Shown: positions 33,238-45,214, counted from the first letter of the stretch. The stretch: 64,000 bases of DNA from JBBRWO01 sp964388455 (GCA_964388455.1 CAYMAN010000009.1:15827-79826); one strand, 5' to 3'. Notes: generated from the sequence alone by a model not told the origin. A program made the numbers and translations.

Positions 33238-33786
33238 ATGCACCCTCATCACAAAGGCGACGAGTCCTGCGGACACGGCAAGCGTGGCATGCGTGCGCCG
33301 TTCGGCATGATGGGCCACATGCACGGTATGGGTCACCCCGGTGGCAGTCGCGCGCGTCGCGGCGACGTCCGCACCGCCGTCCTGCGTCTCCTCTCGGAGG
33401 CTCCGATGCACGGCTACCAGATCATCCAGGAGCTCTCGGCACGCAGCGAGGGTGCGTGGAGCCCCAGCGCCGGATCCGTCTACCCCACCCTCCAGCAACT
33501 CGCCGACGAGGGTCTCGTCACCGCCGAGGAGACCGCGGGTAAGAAGGTATTCAGCCTCACCGAGACCGGTGCGGCCCTCGTAGCCGAGACCGCCGATCAG
33601 CCCGCTCCCTGGGAAGACGCCGCGCAAAGCAACAGCGACGCCGGCAACTTCCGCGAGGCCGCCGGCAAGCTTATGCCCGCCCTGTTCCAGATCGGCAAGA
33701 ACGGCACGCCCGAGCAGATCGCTGCCGCCGTCGAGGTCGTGAACGACGCTCGCAAGAAGCTCTACGCGATTCTCGCCGAGGGCTAG
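33238..33786 (+). CDS. PadR family transcriptional regulator
   Basis: The 182-residue product has the PadR winged helix at about residues 45-115 (DVRTAVLRLLSEAPMHGYQIIQELSARS, SAGSVYPTLQQLADEGLV, GKKVFSLTETG) followed by a helical C-terminal dimerisation region. The first 40 residues are unusually rich in His, Met and Gly (MHPHHKGDESCGHGKRGM, then GMMGHMHGMGHPGG), a possible metal-binding head. AAAGGAA precedes the ATG. It is 54 bases from the ABC1 kinase gene and probably cotranscribed with it; a palindrome upstream suggests autoregulation. Confidence 0.92.
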   Translation: MHPHHKGDESCGHGKRGMRAPFGMMGHMHGMGHPGGSRARRGDVRTAVLRLLSEAPMHGYQIIQELSARSEGAWSPSAGSVYPTLQQLADEGLVTAEETAGKKVFSLTETGAALVAETADQPAPWEDAAQSNSDAGNFREAAGKLMPALFQIGKNGTPEQIAAAVEVVNDARKKLYAILAEG

Positions 33787-33840
33787 AGGCCGCGTTCACC
33801 CACCGCCCCTGACCGCCATGCACGCAGCAACGGAGGACGA

Positions 33841-35553
33841 ATGAAGGCGTCACAACTTCGCGCCCGCTACTGGCGCATCGTGTTCTTCTTTGGCCGAGTG
33901 ACGCTCGGCTTCATCTTCTGGGAGATCTTCCTGCGTCGCATCGGTCTGGGCGCGTGGGCGGCTCGCGGCCGCACCGAGCGCAACCGCGCCACGGCGGTCC
34001 GCTTCCGCGCACTCGCCATCCGTATGGGCGGCCTGATGATCAAGGTCGGCCAGTTCCTCTCGGCCAGGCTCGACGTGCTTCCGGCGGAGATCACCGACGA
34101 GCTCTCCGGCCTCCAAGACGAGGTACCCGCCGAGAGTTTCGCCGCGATCCGCGCACAGGCCGAGAACGAGCTCGCGCTCCCGCTGTCTGAGCATTACGAG
34201 TGGTTCGACGAGACGCCGCTGGCTGCCGCATCGCTGGGTCAGGCACACCGCGCGCGCCTGAACGAGGCGGACGCTGCCGAACTGGGATTCGCCGACGTCG
34301 TCGTCAAGGTGCAGCGGCCCCACATCGAGGCTGTGGTCGAGGTCGACCTGTCGGCGCTGCGACGCGTCGGCGGCTGGCTCAAGCGCTACAAGCCAATCAG
34401 CGACCGGGCGGATGTGGGCGCGCTCATCGAGGAGTTCGCCACCACCACGCGCGCGGAGATCGACTATCTCGCCGAGGCCAGCAACGCCGAGTCCTTCTCG
34501 GCGGCGTTTGTCGACGACCCGCGCGTGCACGTGCCGCGCGTGGTGTGGGAGCTGAGCACGCGTCGGGTGCTGACGCTCGAGGACGTCTCGGCGATCAAGC
34601 TCGGCGACTACGACGCGATCACTGCAGCGGGCATCGACCGCACGCAGGTCGCAGAAGTCCTGGTCGACACGTATATGCGGCAGATCTTCGAGGACGGCTT
34701 CTTCCACGCGGACCCGCACCCCGGCAACCTCTTCGTTACACCGCTCGACACGTACGATGCCGACGGCAAGCAAGAGTGGAAGCTGACGTTCATCGACTTC
34801 GGGATGATGGGCCACGTGCCCGAGAACCTGCGCGCCGGACTGCGCGAGGCGGTCATCGCCATCGGCACACAGGACGGCAAACGGCTGGTGAAGAGCTTCA
34901 AGACACTCGACGTGCTGCTTTCCAGCGCCGATCTCGCCCTGATCGAGCGAGCGAGCATGGCCGTCTTCGACCGCTTTGGCGGTATGAGCATGGGCGAGCT
35001 GCGCGAGATCGATCACGCGCAAATGATGAACTTCGGCCTGCAGTTCCGCGAGCTGATGCTCAACCTCCCCTTCCAGCTGCCGGAGAACCTGCTGCTGCTG
35101 GGCCGCTCGCTCGCGATCCTCTCGGGTATGTGCACGGGGCTATCCCCCGAGTTCAACCTCTGGACCTCGATCGCCCCCTACGCAACCAAACTCATCTCCG
35201 ACGAGTCCGACGGCGAGGGCGGCTTTGGCGGCACCTTCAACACGATCCTGGCCGAAGGCACGAAGGTCTTCCAGACCGCTATCGGCCTGCCGGGTCGCGC
35301 TGACCGCGTACTGACGCTCATGGAACGCGGCGAGTTCAGTGTGCAGACGCCGATGCTCGACCTGCGCGTGCGGAGGTTGGAGCGATCGGTGGCGCGTGCC
35401 GTCACGGCGCTGGTGTTCGCGGCGCTGCTCATCGCAGGCGCGATCGTCTACGCGACCGACCCTGGGCTCGGCAAGCTGCTCATGGGCGCCTCGGTGTTGC
35501 CGCTGCTTGCAGTGCTGCTGGGCGGCCGTGGCGGACATCCCGGCAGACGGTAG
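33841..35553 (+). CDS. ABC1/UbiB (AarF-type) atypical kinase-like protein
   Basis: A 570-residue ABC1-family protein. Visible motifs are KVGQFLSAR (KxGQ), the alanine-rich loop AAASLGQAH, the Lys-bearing VVVKVQRPH, the catalytic HADPHPGN and the DFG-type FIDFGMMGH. Two C-terminal hydrophobic helices (about residues 515-550) should anchor it in the membrane. ABC1 proteins bind nucleotides and support quinone biosynthesis or lipid homeostasis, which would fit a menaquinone-dependent cell. GGAGGA precedes the ATG. Confidence 0.93.
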   Translation: MKASQLRARYWRIVFFFGRVTLGFIFWEIFLRRIGLGAWAARGRTERNRATAVRFRALAIRMGGLMIKVGQFLSARLDVLPAEITDELSGLQDEVPAESFAAIRAQAENELALPLSEHYEWFDETPLAAASLGQAHRARLNEADAAELGFADVVVKVQRPHIEAVVEVDLSALRRVGGWLKRYKPISDRADVGALIEEFATTTRAEIDYLAEASNAESFSAAFVDDPRVHVPRVVWELSTRRVLTLEDVSAIKLGDYDAITAAGIDRTQVAEVLVDTYMRQIFEDGFFHADPHPGNLFVTPLDTYDADGKQEWKLTFIDFGMMGHVPENLRAGLREAVIAIGTQDGKRLVKSFKTLDVLLSSADLALIERASMAVFDRFGGMSMGELREIDHAQMMNFGLQFRELMLNLPFQLPENLLLLGRSLAILSGMCTGLSPEFNLWTSIAPYATKLISDESDGEGGFGGTFNTILAEGTKVFQTAIGLPGRADRVLTLMERGEFSVQTPMLDLRVRRLERSVARAVTALVFAALLIAGAIVYATDPGLGKLLMGASVLPLLAVLLGGRGGHPGRR

Positions 35554-35566
35554 CGCGCAAGCGGGG

Positions 35567-37006
35567 CTAGTCGTCGTCCCTGGACTTGCCGGGCTTCTGT
35601 CGGCCGTCCTTCCACGAGCCCGCCGCCGGGTCCGGCCCTCGGCTGACGGCGTAGTTCACGACCGAGAGGGGCTCCGCCTGCACGTCAGCCTCCGGGAACT
35701 GCGCATACACCTCGTTCTCAGGGATATCCGCGTTGTACTCGGCAGGCAGTGCCTGGGGGCTGAAGCCCGCGTCCTTGATTGCAGCGAAGGCCTCGGCTGC
35801 ATCCATGCCTACGATACCGGGCACTGTCGCCACCGACGGTTCAGGGATCACGGCTGGAGCGGTCTCGGTCGCAGGAGTCGTCTGTGAACTGTCGGCCGCC
35901 CGTGACCCTGGCGTGGAGCTCGCACTGCGCGGTGGATCGCTGGCGGTGACGCCGTCCGGACCGAGTCGCGAGGCCATCCCAAGCCCGGCAGCCGCGAGCA
36001 GTACCGCGAGCGCCACCCACGCCCAAGCGGGACGATGCGCACCCACTCGTGACTCCGTGTCCAGAGTGTCCGCGAACACGGGCTCGGCACTGGCACTCGC
36101 GCCTGCACCCTCGACTCCCTCGAATCCTGCACCGACCACCGGCATGACCGCAGTCTTGTCGACGCGGCCGATGACGCTGGTAGCGGCACCAGCGGCACCG
36201 GACGCGATCGCGTCCAGCTCGCGGCGCATCTCATCGGCCGAGGCGTAACGATCGTCGGGGTTCTTCTGCATCGCCTTGATGATCACGGACTCGAGTGCTG
36301 GGTCGATCCCAGGGTTCACAGCGCTTGGCAACGGAGCCACCTCGCCCACGTGCATGAGTGCGACCGTCACGGGATTATCGGCGTCAAAGGGTAGACGCCC
36401 TGTCGCGGCTTCGTAGAGGGTAACGCCCAGCGAGTACAGATCGCTCGCAGGGCTCAACGGCTTGCCCTGCGCCTGTTCGGGCGAGAGGTACTGGACGGTT
36501 CCCATGACCGATCCGGTCTGCGTCATCGCCGAGTTGCCGGCGCGCGCGATCCCGAAGTCCATCACCTTCACCGAGCCGTCCGGCTGCACCATGATGTTGT
36601 GCGGCTTGATATCACGGTGGATCACGTCGTAGCCGTGTGCAGCCGACAGGGCCGTACACACCTGAGCGCCGATCTCAGCGACACGCGACGAGGGTAGCGC
36701 CGCATCATGCTCGACCTGCTTGAGATCGGACCCCTGAACGTACTCCATGACGATGTAGTAGGAATCCCCGTCCTGGCCCCAGTCGTACATATTCACTATG
36801 TAGGGGCTGACCAGGTTGGCGGCCGCCCGCGCCTCCTGACGAAACCGCGCTGCGAAGTGCGGTGATGTCGCAAAGCGTGCATGCATCACCTTGACGGCGA
36901 CGGTCCTACCGAGCGTCTCGTCGACTGCCCGATAGATGTCCGCCATACCGCCGGAACCGATCTTCTCGGTCACGCGGTATCTTCGGCCGAACAGCAGTTC
37001 CTTCAT
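35567..37006 (-). CDS. Membrane Ser/Thr protein kinase with one PASTA domain
   Basis: The 479-residue product has a Hanks-type kinase domain in residues 8-270: GSGGMADIYRA loop, VAVKVM Lys, HRDIKPHN catalytic loop, DFGIA metal site and GTVQYLSPEQ activation segment. A juxtamembrane linker, a helix (about 320-340, WAWVALAVLLAAAGLGMA), a Ser/Thr-rich extracellular linker and a single PASTA domain (VATVPGIVGMDAAEAFAAIKDAGF) follow. PknB relatives usually carry three or four PASTA repeats, so sensing of peptidoglycan fragments may be weak or different. The start is the ATG after a GGGAG ribosome site. No partner phosphatase is nearby. Confidence 0.93.
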   Translation of the reverse strand: MKELLFGRRYRVTEKIGSGGMADIYRAVDETLGRTVAVKVMHARFATSPHFAARFRQEARAAANLVSPYIVNMYDWGQDGDSYYIVMEYVQGSDLKQVEHDAALPSSRVAEIGAQVCTALSAAHGYDVIHRDIKPHNIMVQPDGSVKVMDFGIARAGNSAMTQTGSVMGTVQYLSPEQAQGKPLSPASDLYSLGVTLYEAATGRLPFDADNPVTVALMHVGEVAPLPSAVNPGIDPALESVIIKAMQKNPDDRYASADEMRRELDAIASGAAGAATSVIGRVDKTAVMPVVGAGFEGVEGAGASASAEPVFADTLDTESRVGAHRPAWAWVALAVLLAAAGLGMASRLGPDGVTASDPPRSASSTPGSRAADSSQTTPATETAPAVIPEPSVATVPGIVGMDAAEAFAAIKDAGFSPQALPAEYNADIPENEVYAQFPEADVQAEPLSVVNYAVSRGPDPAAGSWKDGRQKPGKSRDDD

Positions 37007-37201
37007 GCGGCGCTCCCGTGCTCGTGTACGCGCCGAGGTCTGTCGAGTCTCATCTCGGCTCGAGCGATGTGTGGGTCGCGCCGCTCGGCCAGCTGCCAGC
37101 GGACACGGCAACGTCGGCATCAGGTGCCGACGTACCCTTGTCAGTGCAACTATCAGGCCCTTTGGCGAACTCGGACGTCTGATGCCCCACGCCGCAGCGG
37201 G

Positions 37202-37651
37202 TTAGCTTGCCGCCAGGTACGCGTTCAGCTTCGCGAAGCCGGACTGCATGACCTCGATGTGTCGCTTCTTGAGGTTGAACAGCGGGCCGAGGATGTTGGC
37301 TTTTCCACGTGTGCGGACGCGCCAGTGATACTCGACTCGCGTCGTCTCGCCCTCGGGCTCGAGTCGAAGATCAGCGAACCCGGCGATGTCGCCCTCGTGA
37401 TACTCGAAACGAATGTAGTGGTCGTCGATTATCTCGGCGGTTCGCCACTTGAAGCGAGCGGTGATGCCTCGGCTGCGAACCGAGACGGCGCATACCGCAC
37501 CGACTTCACCGAACGGGATGTCACCGATCTGCCGCGACTCGACCTCGTTCCACCAGTGAGTCCTTCCCGCGTACTCGTCGGAGAGCGCAGAGAAGACACG
37601 CTGAGGTGTGGCGTTGACGATGGCGACGTCCGTGGTTTCGTAAGAAGGCAT
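37202..37651 (-). CDS. SRPBCC family (polyketide cyclase-like) protein
   Basis: A 149-residue START-like/SRPBCC protein: VAIVNATPQRVFSALSDEYAGRTHWWNEVES at the N-terminus, TTRVEYHWRVRTRGK in the middle of the sheet and a long C-terminal helix (LKKRHIEVMQSGFAKLNAYLA). These proteins bind hydrophobic ligands in a deep pocket; the ligand is unknown. The start at MPSYETTD suits the fold; longer in-frame extensions lack a ribosome site. It is divergent from the ABC exporter with about 85 bases between. Confidence 0.83.
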   Translation of the reverse strand: MPSYETTDVAIVNATPQRVFSALSDEYAGRTHWWNEVESRQIGDIPFGEVGAVCAVSVRSRGITARFKWRTAEIIDDHYIRFEYHEGDIAGFADLRLEPEGETTRVEYHWRVRTRGKANILGPLFNLKKRHIEVMQSGFAKLNAYLAAS

Positions 37652-37737
37652 CCGCGGAGTGTACGCGAACGCCAGCTCCGATGGGAATATACTGGCAGTA
37701 ATCGTGCATATCGCAGTCGAGCATCGATGGAGAGCAC

Positions 37738-38637
37738 ATGAATGCGATTGAGACCACAAAACTGACCAAGTACTACGGCACATCGCGGGGCATAGTCGAC
37801 GTGGATCTGACCGTTCACGAGGGTGAGATCTTCGGGTTCATCGGCCCAAACGGCGCGGGGAAGTCGACCACGATCCGGACACTACTCGGGCTGATCCACC
37901 CCACCAGCGGCTCGGCCACGATCTTCGGGCGTGACGTCGTCAAGGACGGGCCCAAGATTCGCGAGGATGTCGGCTACCTGCCCTCAGAGGTCTTCTACTA
38001 CGACGACATGCGCGCGATCGACCTCCTCAAGTACTCGGCCAGCTTCTACAAGAAGGACCCCAAGGCCATCGAGAAGCGGATCCGCGAGCTCGCCGAGCTG
38101 CTCGATCTGGACCTGAAGAAGAAGATCGACGACCTCTCCTACGGCAACAAAAAGAAGGTCGGCATCATCCAGGGTCTCGCGCACGAGCCCAAGCTCATCA
38201 TCCTCGACGAGCCCACCGGCGGTCTCGACCCGCTCATCCAGCAGCAGTTCTTCAATCTCCTCCGAGAAGAGAATCAGCGGGGCGCCACGATTCTGTTCTC
38301 GTCGCACATTCTCGGCGAGGTGCAGAAGCTCTGTGACCGCGTCGCGATCATCAAGGACGGCACGATCATCAAGGTCGAGCAGATCAAGACGCTTCTCGAG
38401 CACAGCACCAAGCGTTTCACCCTCGAGATGTCGTCCACACCGGACCCTGTGCTCTTCAGGATCGACGGCGTCAGCGACTTCAAGATGACGGCCGACTCGG
38501 CGAGTTTCCTGTTCCGCGGTCACATCAACGACATCACAAGGATTCTCGCGGGGCTCGACCTCACAGACCTGCTGGTCGAGGAGCCTGACCTCGAGGAGAT
38601 ATTCCTTCACTACTACGAGAAGGATGACGCCCAGTGA
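37738..38637 (+). CDS. ABC-2 type exporter ATP-binding protein
   Basis: The 299-residue ATPase has Walker A GPNGAGKST, the Q-loop region VGYLPSEVFYYDDM, signature LSYGNKKKVGIIQGL, Walker B KLIILDEPTGGLDP and switch His SSHI. The C-terminal 75 residues form the small regulatory domain common in ABC-2 exporters of the CcmA/BcrA group. It is the first gene of a three-gene operon with two permeases and overlaps the next start in GTGA. Confidence 0.95.
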   Translation: MNAIETTKLTKYYGTSRGIVDVDLTVHEGEIFGFIGPNGAGKSTTIRTLLGLIHPTSGSATIFGRDVVKDGPKIREDVGYLPSEVFYYDDMRAIDLLKYSASFYKKDPKAIEKRIRELAELLDLDLKKKIDDLSYGNKKKVGIIQGLAHEPKLIILDEPTGGLDPLIQQQFFNLLREENQRGATILFSSHILGEVQKLCDRVAIIKDGTIIKVEQIKTLLEHSTKRFTLEMSSTPDPVLFRIDGVSDFKMTADSASFLFRGHINDITRILAGLDLTDLLVEEPDLEEIFLHYYEKDDAQ

Positions 38638-39434
38638 ACGTCTTCCTCCGCGAGCTGACGGCATATCGCAAGTCGACCATCACATGGGCCATCTCCCTGA
38701 GCGGGATCATCCTCATGTTCATGGCGCTGTATCCGGCGTTCACCACGGACATCACGGCGACAAAACAGATCCTCAGCCAGTTCCCGCCTGCACTGCGAAC
38801 CGCGCTCAACATCTCCCTCTCCAACTTCTTCACCCTGTACGGCTTCTTCGGCTACCTACTGGGCTTCGCGATGCTGGCGGCGTCGATTCAGGCGATGAAC
38901 CTGGGAGTGGGCGTCATCTCCAAGGAGGTGTCGGGCAAGACCGCTGACTTCCTGCTCTCCAAGCCGATCTCCCGCGCGACGGTCGTGACCTCCAAGCTGG
39001 GTGCAGCGCTCATCATGCTGCTCATCACCAACGTGGTGTTCTGGACGGTGTCTTACTTCGCGGCTCTGGCGGTCTCGAAGGAGCCTATCGAGGTCGCGAC
39101 GTTCTTCCTCTTGCTGTCCACACTCCTGCTGGTGCAGCTGATCTTCCTCGCACTTGGGGCGCTGTTCGCAGTGATGATCCCGAAGGTGAAGTCAGTTGTC
39201 TCGGTCAGTCTGCCCACGGTATTCACGTTCTACATAGTCGGTGCGATCGGCGACGTCCTCGAGAACGACAGCGTCCGATACGTATCGCCGTTCAGGTTCT
39301 TCAACACCAACTTCATCATCACGAACGTCAGTCTCGAGGGAAGATACCTGGCCGTCTCGGCCGCGATCATCGTGATCGCCGTGGCACTGGCTTACGCGAT
39401 CTATCTCAAGAAGGACGTCCGTTCCTCGACCTAG
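38634..39434 (+). CDS. ABC-2 type exporter permease
   Basis: A 266-residue permease with six helices (about residues 17-35, 62-88, 112-135, 143-165, 172-195 and 240-258). The cytoplasmic segment GVISKEVSGKTADFLLSKPISRATVVTSKL is the ABC2_membrane_3-type coupling motif. It pairs with the following, related permease to form a heterodimer. The cargo is unknown; the family handles antibiotics, lipids and peptides. Confidence 0.92.
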   Translation: MNVFLRELTAYRKSTITWAISLSGIILMFMALYPAFTTDITATKQILSQFPPALRTALNISLSNFFTLYGFFGYLLGFAMLAASIQAMNLGVGVISKEVSGKTADFLLSKPISRATVVTSKLGAALIMLLITNVVFWTVSYFAALAVSKEPIEVATFFLLLSTLLLVQLIFLALGALFAVMIPKVKSVVSVSLPTVFTFYIVGAIGDVLENDSVRYVSPFRFFNTNFIITNVSLEGRYLAVSAAIIVIAVALAYAIYLKKDVRSST

Positions 39435-39443
39435 GTGGAATCC

Positions 39444-40241
39444 ATGAACGTGTATCTGCGAGAGATGAAGGCTCACCGAGTCGGGCTCGTGTGGTGGTGC
39501 CTCGGCATGATCGCACTGGTCGCCTCGGGAATGGCCAAGTACGCCGCATACGAGACGGCCGGCCAGTCGATCACGGCGATTTTCGAGACGCTGCCCAAGG
39601 CCGTGCTCGTTGTCTTCGGCATGCAGGGATTCGACCTCACCAAGGCAAGCGGCTTCTTCGGCGTGCTGTTCCTGTACATCGCCGTTATGGGGGCGATTCA
39701 CGCCGCGCTACTGGGCGCGAGCCTCATCTCGAAGGAAGAGCGGGACCGGACATCGGAATTCCTCTATACCAAGCCGATCTCCCGGGGGACGGCGCTGACC
39801 GCCAAGCTTCTGGCCGGTCTCACCAACGTCGTCATCTTCAACATCGCCACGTCGGTGTCGTCCGTCTACTTCGTCGACTACTTCAGTAAGGGCGAGTCGG
39901 TAGGCAACGAGATCATCTTGCTCATGGTGGGGTTCCTGTTCTTGCAGCTGATCTTCTTCTCGATGAGCGCGCTGGTGGCCGGTGTGGTCAGGAAGCCGAA
40001 GGCGGCGCCCTCGATCGCCACCTCGATCATGTTCACCTTGTTTCTACTCGCCTACCTGGTGAACATGAGCGAGAAGCTCGACTTCCTGAAGTACCTGACC
40101 CCATTCAAGTACTTCGATGCGCTCGCGCTGTTGACCGACGGCAAGCTCGACCCGCTCTACGTCGGGATGTCCGTGCTCATCGTGGCGCTCTCGGTGTTCG
40201 GGACCTACTACTTCTACGATGCCCGCGACCTCACGGTATAG
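39444..40241 (+). CDS. ABC-2 type exporter permease
   Basis: The 265-residue second permease is a paralogue of the preceding one: same topology and the same coupling segment SLISKEERDRTSEFLYTKPISRGTALTAKLL. Both open with M-N-V-F/Y-L-R-E. The ATG at 39444 has AGGTGGA five bases upstream, which decides it over the GTG three codons before. The operon ends here; a strong terminator follows 80 bases on. Confidence 0.92.
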   Translation: MNVYLREMKAHRVGLVWWCLGMIALVASGMAKYAAYETAGQSITAIFETLPKAVLVVFGMQGFDLTKASGFFGVLFLYIAVMGAIHAALLGASLISKEERDRTSEFLYTKPISRGTALTAKLLAGLTNVVIFNIATSVSSVYFVDYFSKGESVGNEIILLMVGFLFLQLIFFSMSALVAGVVRKPKAAPSIATSIMFTLFLLAYLVNMSEKLDFLKYLTPFKYFDALALLTDGKLDPLYVGMSVLIVALSVFGTYYFYDARDLTV

Positions 40242-40321
40242 CTGCGGCGTCGCCTGGCGTCGAGCGCCTCGTGCCCACGGCGCCGGTGTCCGACCCTCCG
40301 CTCGTCACGTTGCCCTGAAAC

Positions 40322-40360
40322 GCGAAGGGGCCCGCCATCTGCCGAGGCGGGCCCCTTCGC
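40322..40360 (+). terminator. Strong hairpin terminator
   Basis: A perfect 15-base-pair stem (GCGAAGGGGCCCGCC with GGCGGGCCCCTTCGC) around a 9-base loop, 80 bases after the exporter operon. Confidence 0.8.
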
Positions 40361-40672
40361 ACACAAGGAGGGGGGAGGAGGGGTGTGTCCGGCTCTGCCA
40401 AACCGGCCGCATCTCTTCTAAGGAGTACGTTCGTCCTTCTCGGTGAATCTGTGATGACGATCGCGTGCCCGTGCTGTGGGTCAGTCGTGGAGATGCCGTG
40501 AACCGACGTCGACAACGACTCCCGCGCGATGCCCCCTGGCGTTGTGGCGCATGGCCGGCCCGTGTCCGAACCCGCTGAACTGGGTACGGGTCATCTAGAG
40601 ACTTCCCGCGGATCTCGTCACCGACACCACTGTCGGTGGCTTCCTCAGCCGCGGCGAGCAAGGGGGCACCAC
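40361..40672. other. Gene-free leader upstream of catalase
   Basis: I see no credible gene in this stretch. It begins with a purine run (AAGGAGGGGGGAGGAGGGG) just after the terminator. A perfect inverted repeat, CACCGACA-N4-TGTCGGTG at 40619-40638, lies 35 bases before the catalase start and could be an operator or leader hairpin. No PerR/Fur-type or OxyR-type box is obvious. Confidence 0.4.
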
Positions 40673-42136
40673 ATGTCACGCGACAAGAAGCTCACCACCA
40701 ATGTCGGAGCACCGGTTCCGGACAACCAGAATGCGATGACCGCCGGCCCCCGGGGGCCGATGTTGTTGCAGGACGTCTGGTTCCTCGAAAAGCTCGCGAA
40801 CTTCGACCGTGAGGTGATTCCGGAGCGTCGGATGCACGCGAAGGGCTCGGGAGCCTTCGGCACGTTCACGGTGACGAACGACATCACCGAGTACACCAAG
40901 GCCGACATCTTCTCGGCGATCGGCAAGGAGACCGAGTTGTTCGTGCGCTTCTCGACCGTCGCTGGCGAACGCGGCGCGGCGGACGCAGAGCGCGACATCC
41001 GCGGCTTCGCGGTCAAGCTCTACACCCAGCAGGGCAACTGGGATCTCGTGGGCAACAACACGCCGGTGTTCTTCCTGCGCGACCCGCTCAAGTTCCCGGA
41101 TCTCAACCACGCCATCAAGCGCGATCCGCGCACCAACATGCGCAGCGCCGGCAACAACTGGGACTTCTGGACGTCGCTTCCCGAGGCGCTCCACCAGATC
41201 ACCATCGTAATGAGCGACCGCGGCCTGCCGGCGAGCTACCGCACCATGCACGGCTTCGGCAGCCATACGTTCAGCATGATCAACGCCGAGGGAGTGCGTC
41301 ACTGGGTCAAGTTTCGCTGGGAGTGTCAGCAGGGCATCAAGAACCTGACCGACGCCGAGGCCGAAGCGCTTGTGAGCAAAGATCGCGAGAGTCATCAGCG
41401 TGACCTCTACGAGGCCATCGAACGGGGCGACTTCCCCAAGTGGACGCTGCAGCTGCAGGTCATGCCCGAGGCCGACGCGGCCAAGATGCCGTACAACCCC
41501 TTCGACCTGACCAAGGTCTGGTATCACGGCGACTACCCGCTCATCGAGGTCGGCGTGATGGAGCTCAACCGCAATCCCGAGAACTACTTCGCCGACGTCG
41601 AGCAAGCCGCATTCAACCCCGCTAACGTCGTACCAGGCATCGGGTTCTCCCCCGACAAGATGCTGCAGGGCCGTCTGTTCTCGTACGGCGACGCCCAGCG
41701 CTACCGCCTCGGCGTCAACAACCACCTGATCCCCGTCAACGCCGCACGGTGCCCGGTCCATGGCTACAGCCGAGACGGCGCGATGCGCGTGGACGGCAAC
41801 TACGGTGGCACCCTGGGATACGAGCCCAACAGCTACGGTGAGTGGGCCGAGCAGCCCGATTTCGCGGAGCCCCCTCTGCCGCTCGACGGAGCACCAGCCG
41901 ACCACTGGGACTTCCGAGAGGACGACGACAACTACTACGAGCAGCCCGGCAGGCTCTTCCGCCTGATGTCGCCGGCGCAGCAGCAGGTGCTGTTCGACAA
42001 CACCGGCCGTGCGATGGGCGACGCTCCCAAGGAGGTCAAGCTCCGCCACATCGGCAACTGCCTCAAGGCGGATCCGGCATACGGCGAAGGCGTGGCCAAG
42101 GCGCTGGGCATTGCGGTGAGCGAGGCCGAGGCGTAG
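40673..42136 (+). CDS. katA: Haem catalase, small-subunit type
   Basis: A 487-residue monofunctional catalase, the usual size of clade 3 enzymes. The N-terminal NQNAMTAGPRGPMLLQD, the distal His region (ERRMHAKGSGAFGTF), the distal Asn region (GNWDLVGNNTPVFFLRDPLKFPDL) and the proximal haem ligand Tyr in GRLFSYGDAQRYRLG are intact. It converts hydrogen peroxide to water and oxygen in the cytoplasm. AGGGGG precedes the ATG. It converges on clpB with a nine-base gap. In an otherwise anaerobic setting it points to transient oxygen exposure. Confidence 0.96.
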   Translation: MSRDKKLTTNVGAPVPDNQNAMTAGPRGPMLLQDVWFLEKLANFDREVIPERRMHAKGSGAFGTFTVTNDITEYTKADIFSAIGKETELFVRFSTVAGERGAADAERDIRGFAVKLYTQQGNWDLVGNNTPVFFLRDPLKFPDLNHAIKRDPRTNMRSAGNNWDFWTSLPEALHQITIVMSDRGLPASYRTMHGFGSHTFSMINAEGVRHWVKFRWECQQGIKNLTDAEAEALVSKDRESHQRDLYEAIERGDFPKWTLQLQVMPEADAAKMPYNPFDLTKVWYHGDYPLIEVGVMELNRNPENYFADVEQAAFNPANVVPGIGFSPDKMLQGRLFSYGDAQRYRLGVNNHLIPVNAARCPVHGYSRDGAMRVDGNYGGTLGYEPNSYGEWAEQPDFAEPPLPLDGAPADHWDFREDDDNYYEQPGRLFRLMSPAQQQVLFDNTGRAMGDAPKEVKLRHIGNCLKADPAYGEGVAKALGIAVSEAEA

Positions 42137-42145
42137 GGAGCGACG

Positions 42146-44728
<2,583 letters not shown>

Positions 44729-44752
44729 GTCGCTACCTCCGCATTGCCTGCG

Positions 44753-45157
44753 CTATCCCTGATGCCGCATGACCGCACCGCGCTCGACGCGCACGATGGC
44801 CGCGCGCACCTCTCGGACGCGGACCTGCTCGCGCGCATGACGCGCCGCCGCTTCCGCCCGAGCCGCACGCACGCGCATCGCGTCGAGCTCGGCACGCATC
44901 CGGGCCGCTTCGCGCTCGAGTTCGATGATGCGCACGACCCCGGCGAGATTGATGCCCTCCTCCTGCGTGAGCTGCTGGATCAGTCGAAGCCTGTCGACGT
45001 CTGCCTGCGAGTAAAGCCGCGTATTGCCCTGCGAGCGTTGCGGCCGAATGAGCTGCTTGCGCTCGTAGATGCGCAGCGTCTGAGGGTGCACGCCGGCAAG
45101 GTCCGCGGCGACGCTGATCATGTACAGCGGCCTGTCATCATCCCGTGAGACTCTCAC
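44753..45157 (-). CDS. hspR: Heat-shock repressor HspR (MerR family)
   Basis: A 134-residue MerR-type regulator: RPLYMISVAADLAGVHPQTLRIYERKQLIRPQRSQGNTRLYSQADVDRLRLIQQL is the HspR helix-turn-helix and wing, followed by a long helix. In actinobacteria HspR binds HAIR sites and, with DnaK, represses the dnaK and clpB genes. I favour the GTG at 45157, with AAGGA eight bases upstream, over an ATG three codons before whose ribosome site would be too close. A 15-base palindrome, CGTGAGACTCTCACG, spans this start. It lies between dnaJ and clpB on the same strand. Confidence 0.93.
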   Translation of the reverse strand: MRVSRDDDRPLYMISVAADLAGVHPQTLRIYERKQLIRPQRSQGNTRLYSQADVDRLRLIQQLTQEEGINLAGVVRIIELEREAARMRAELDAMRVRAARAEAAARHAREQVRVREVRAAIVRVERGAVMRHQG

Positions 45158-45214
45158 GTCTCTCATCCTTCCAGAGGTGGTTGTCGCGCCATGACGCCGA
45201 CCGCGCATCGTCTT

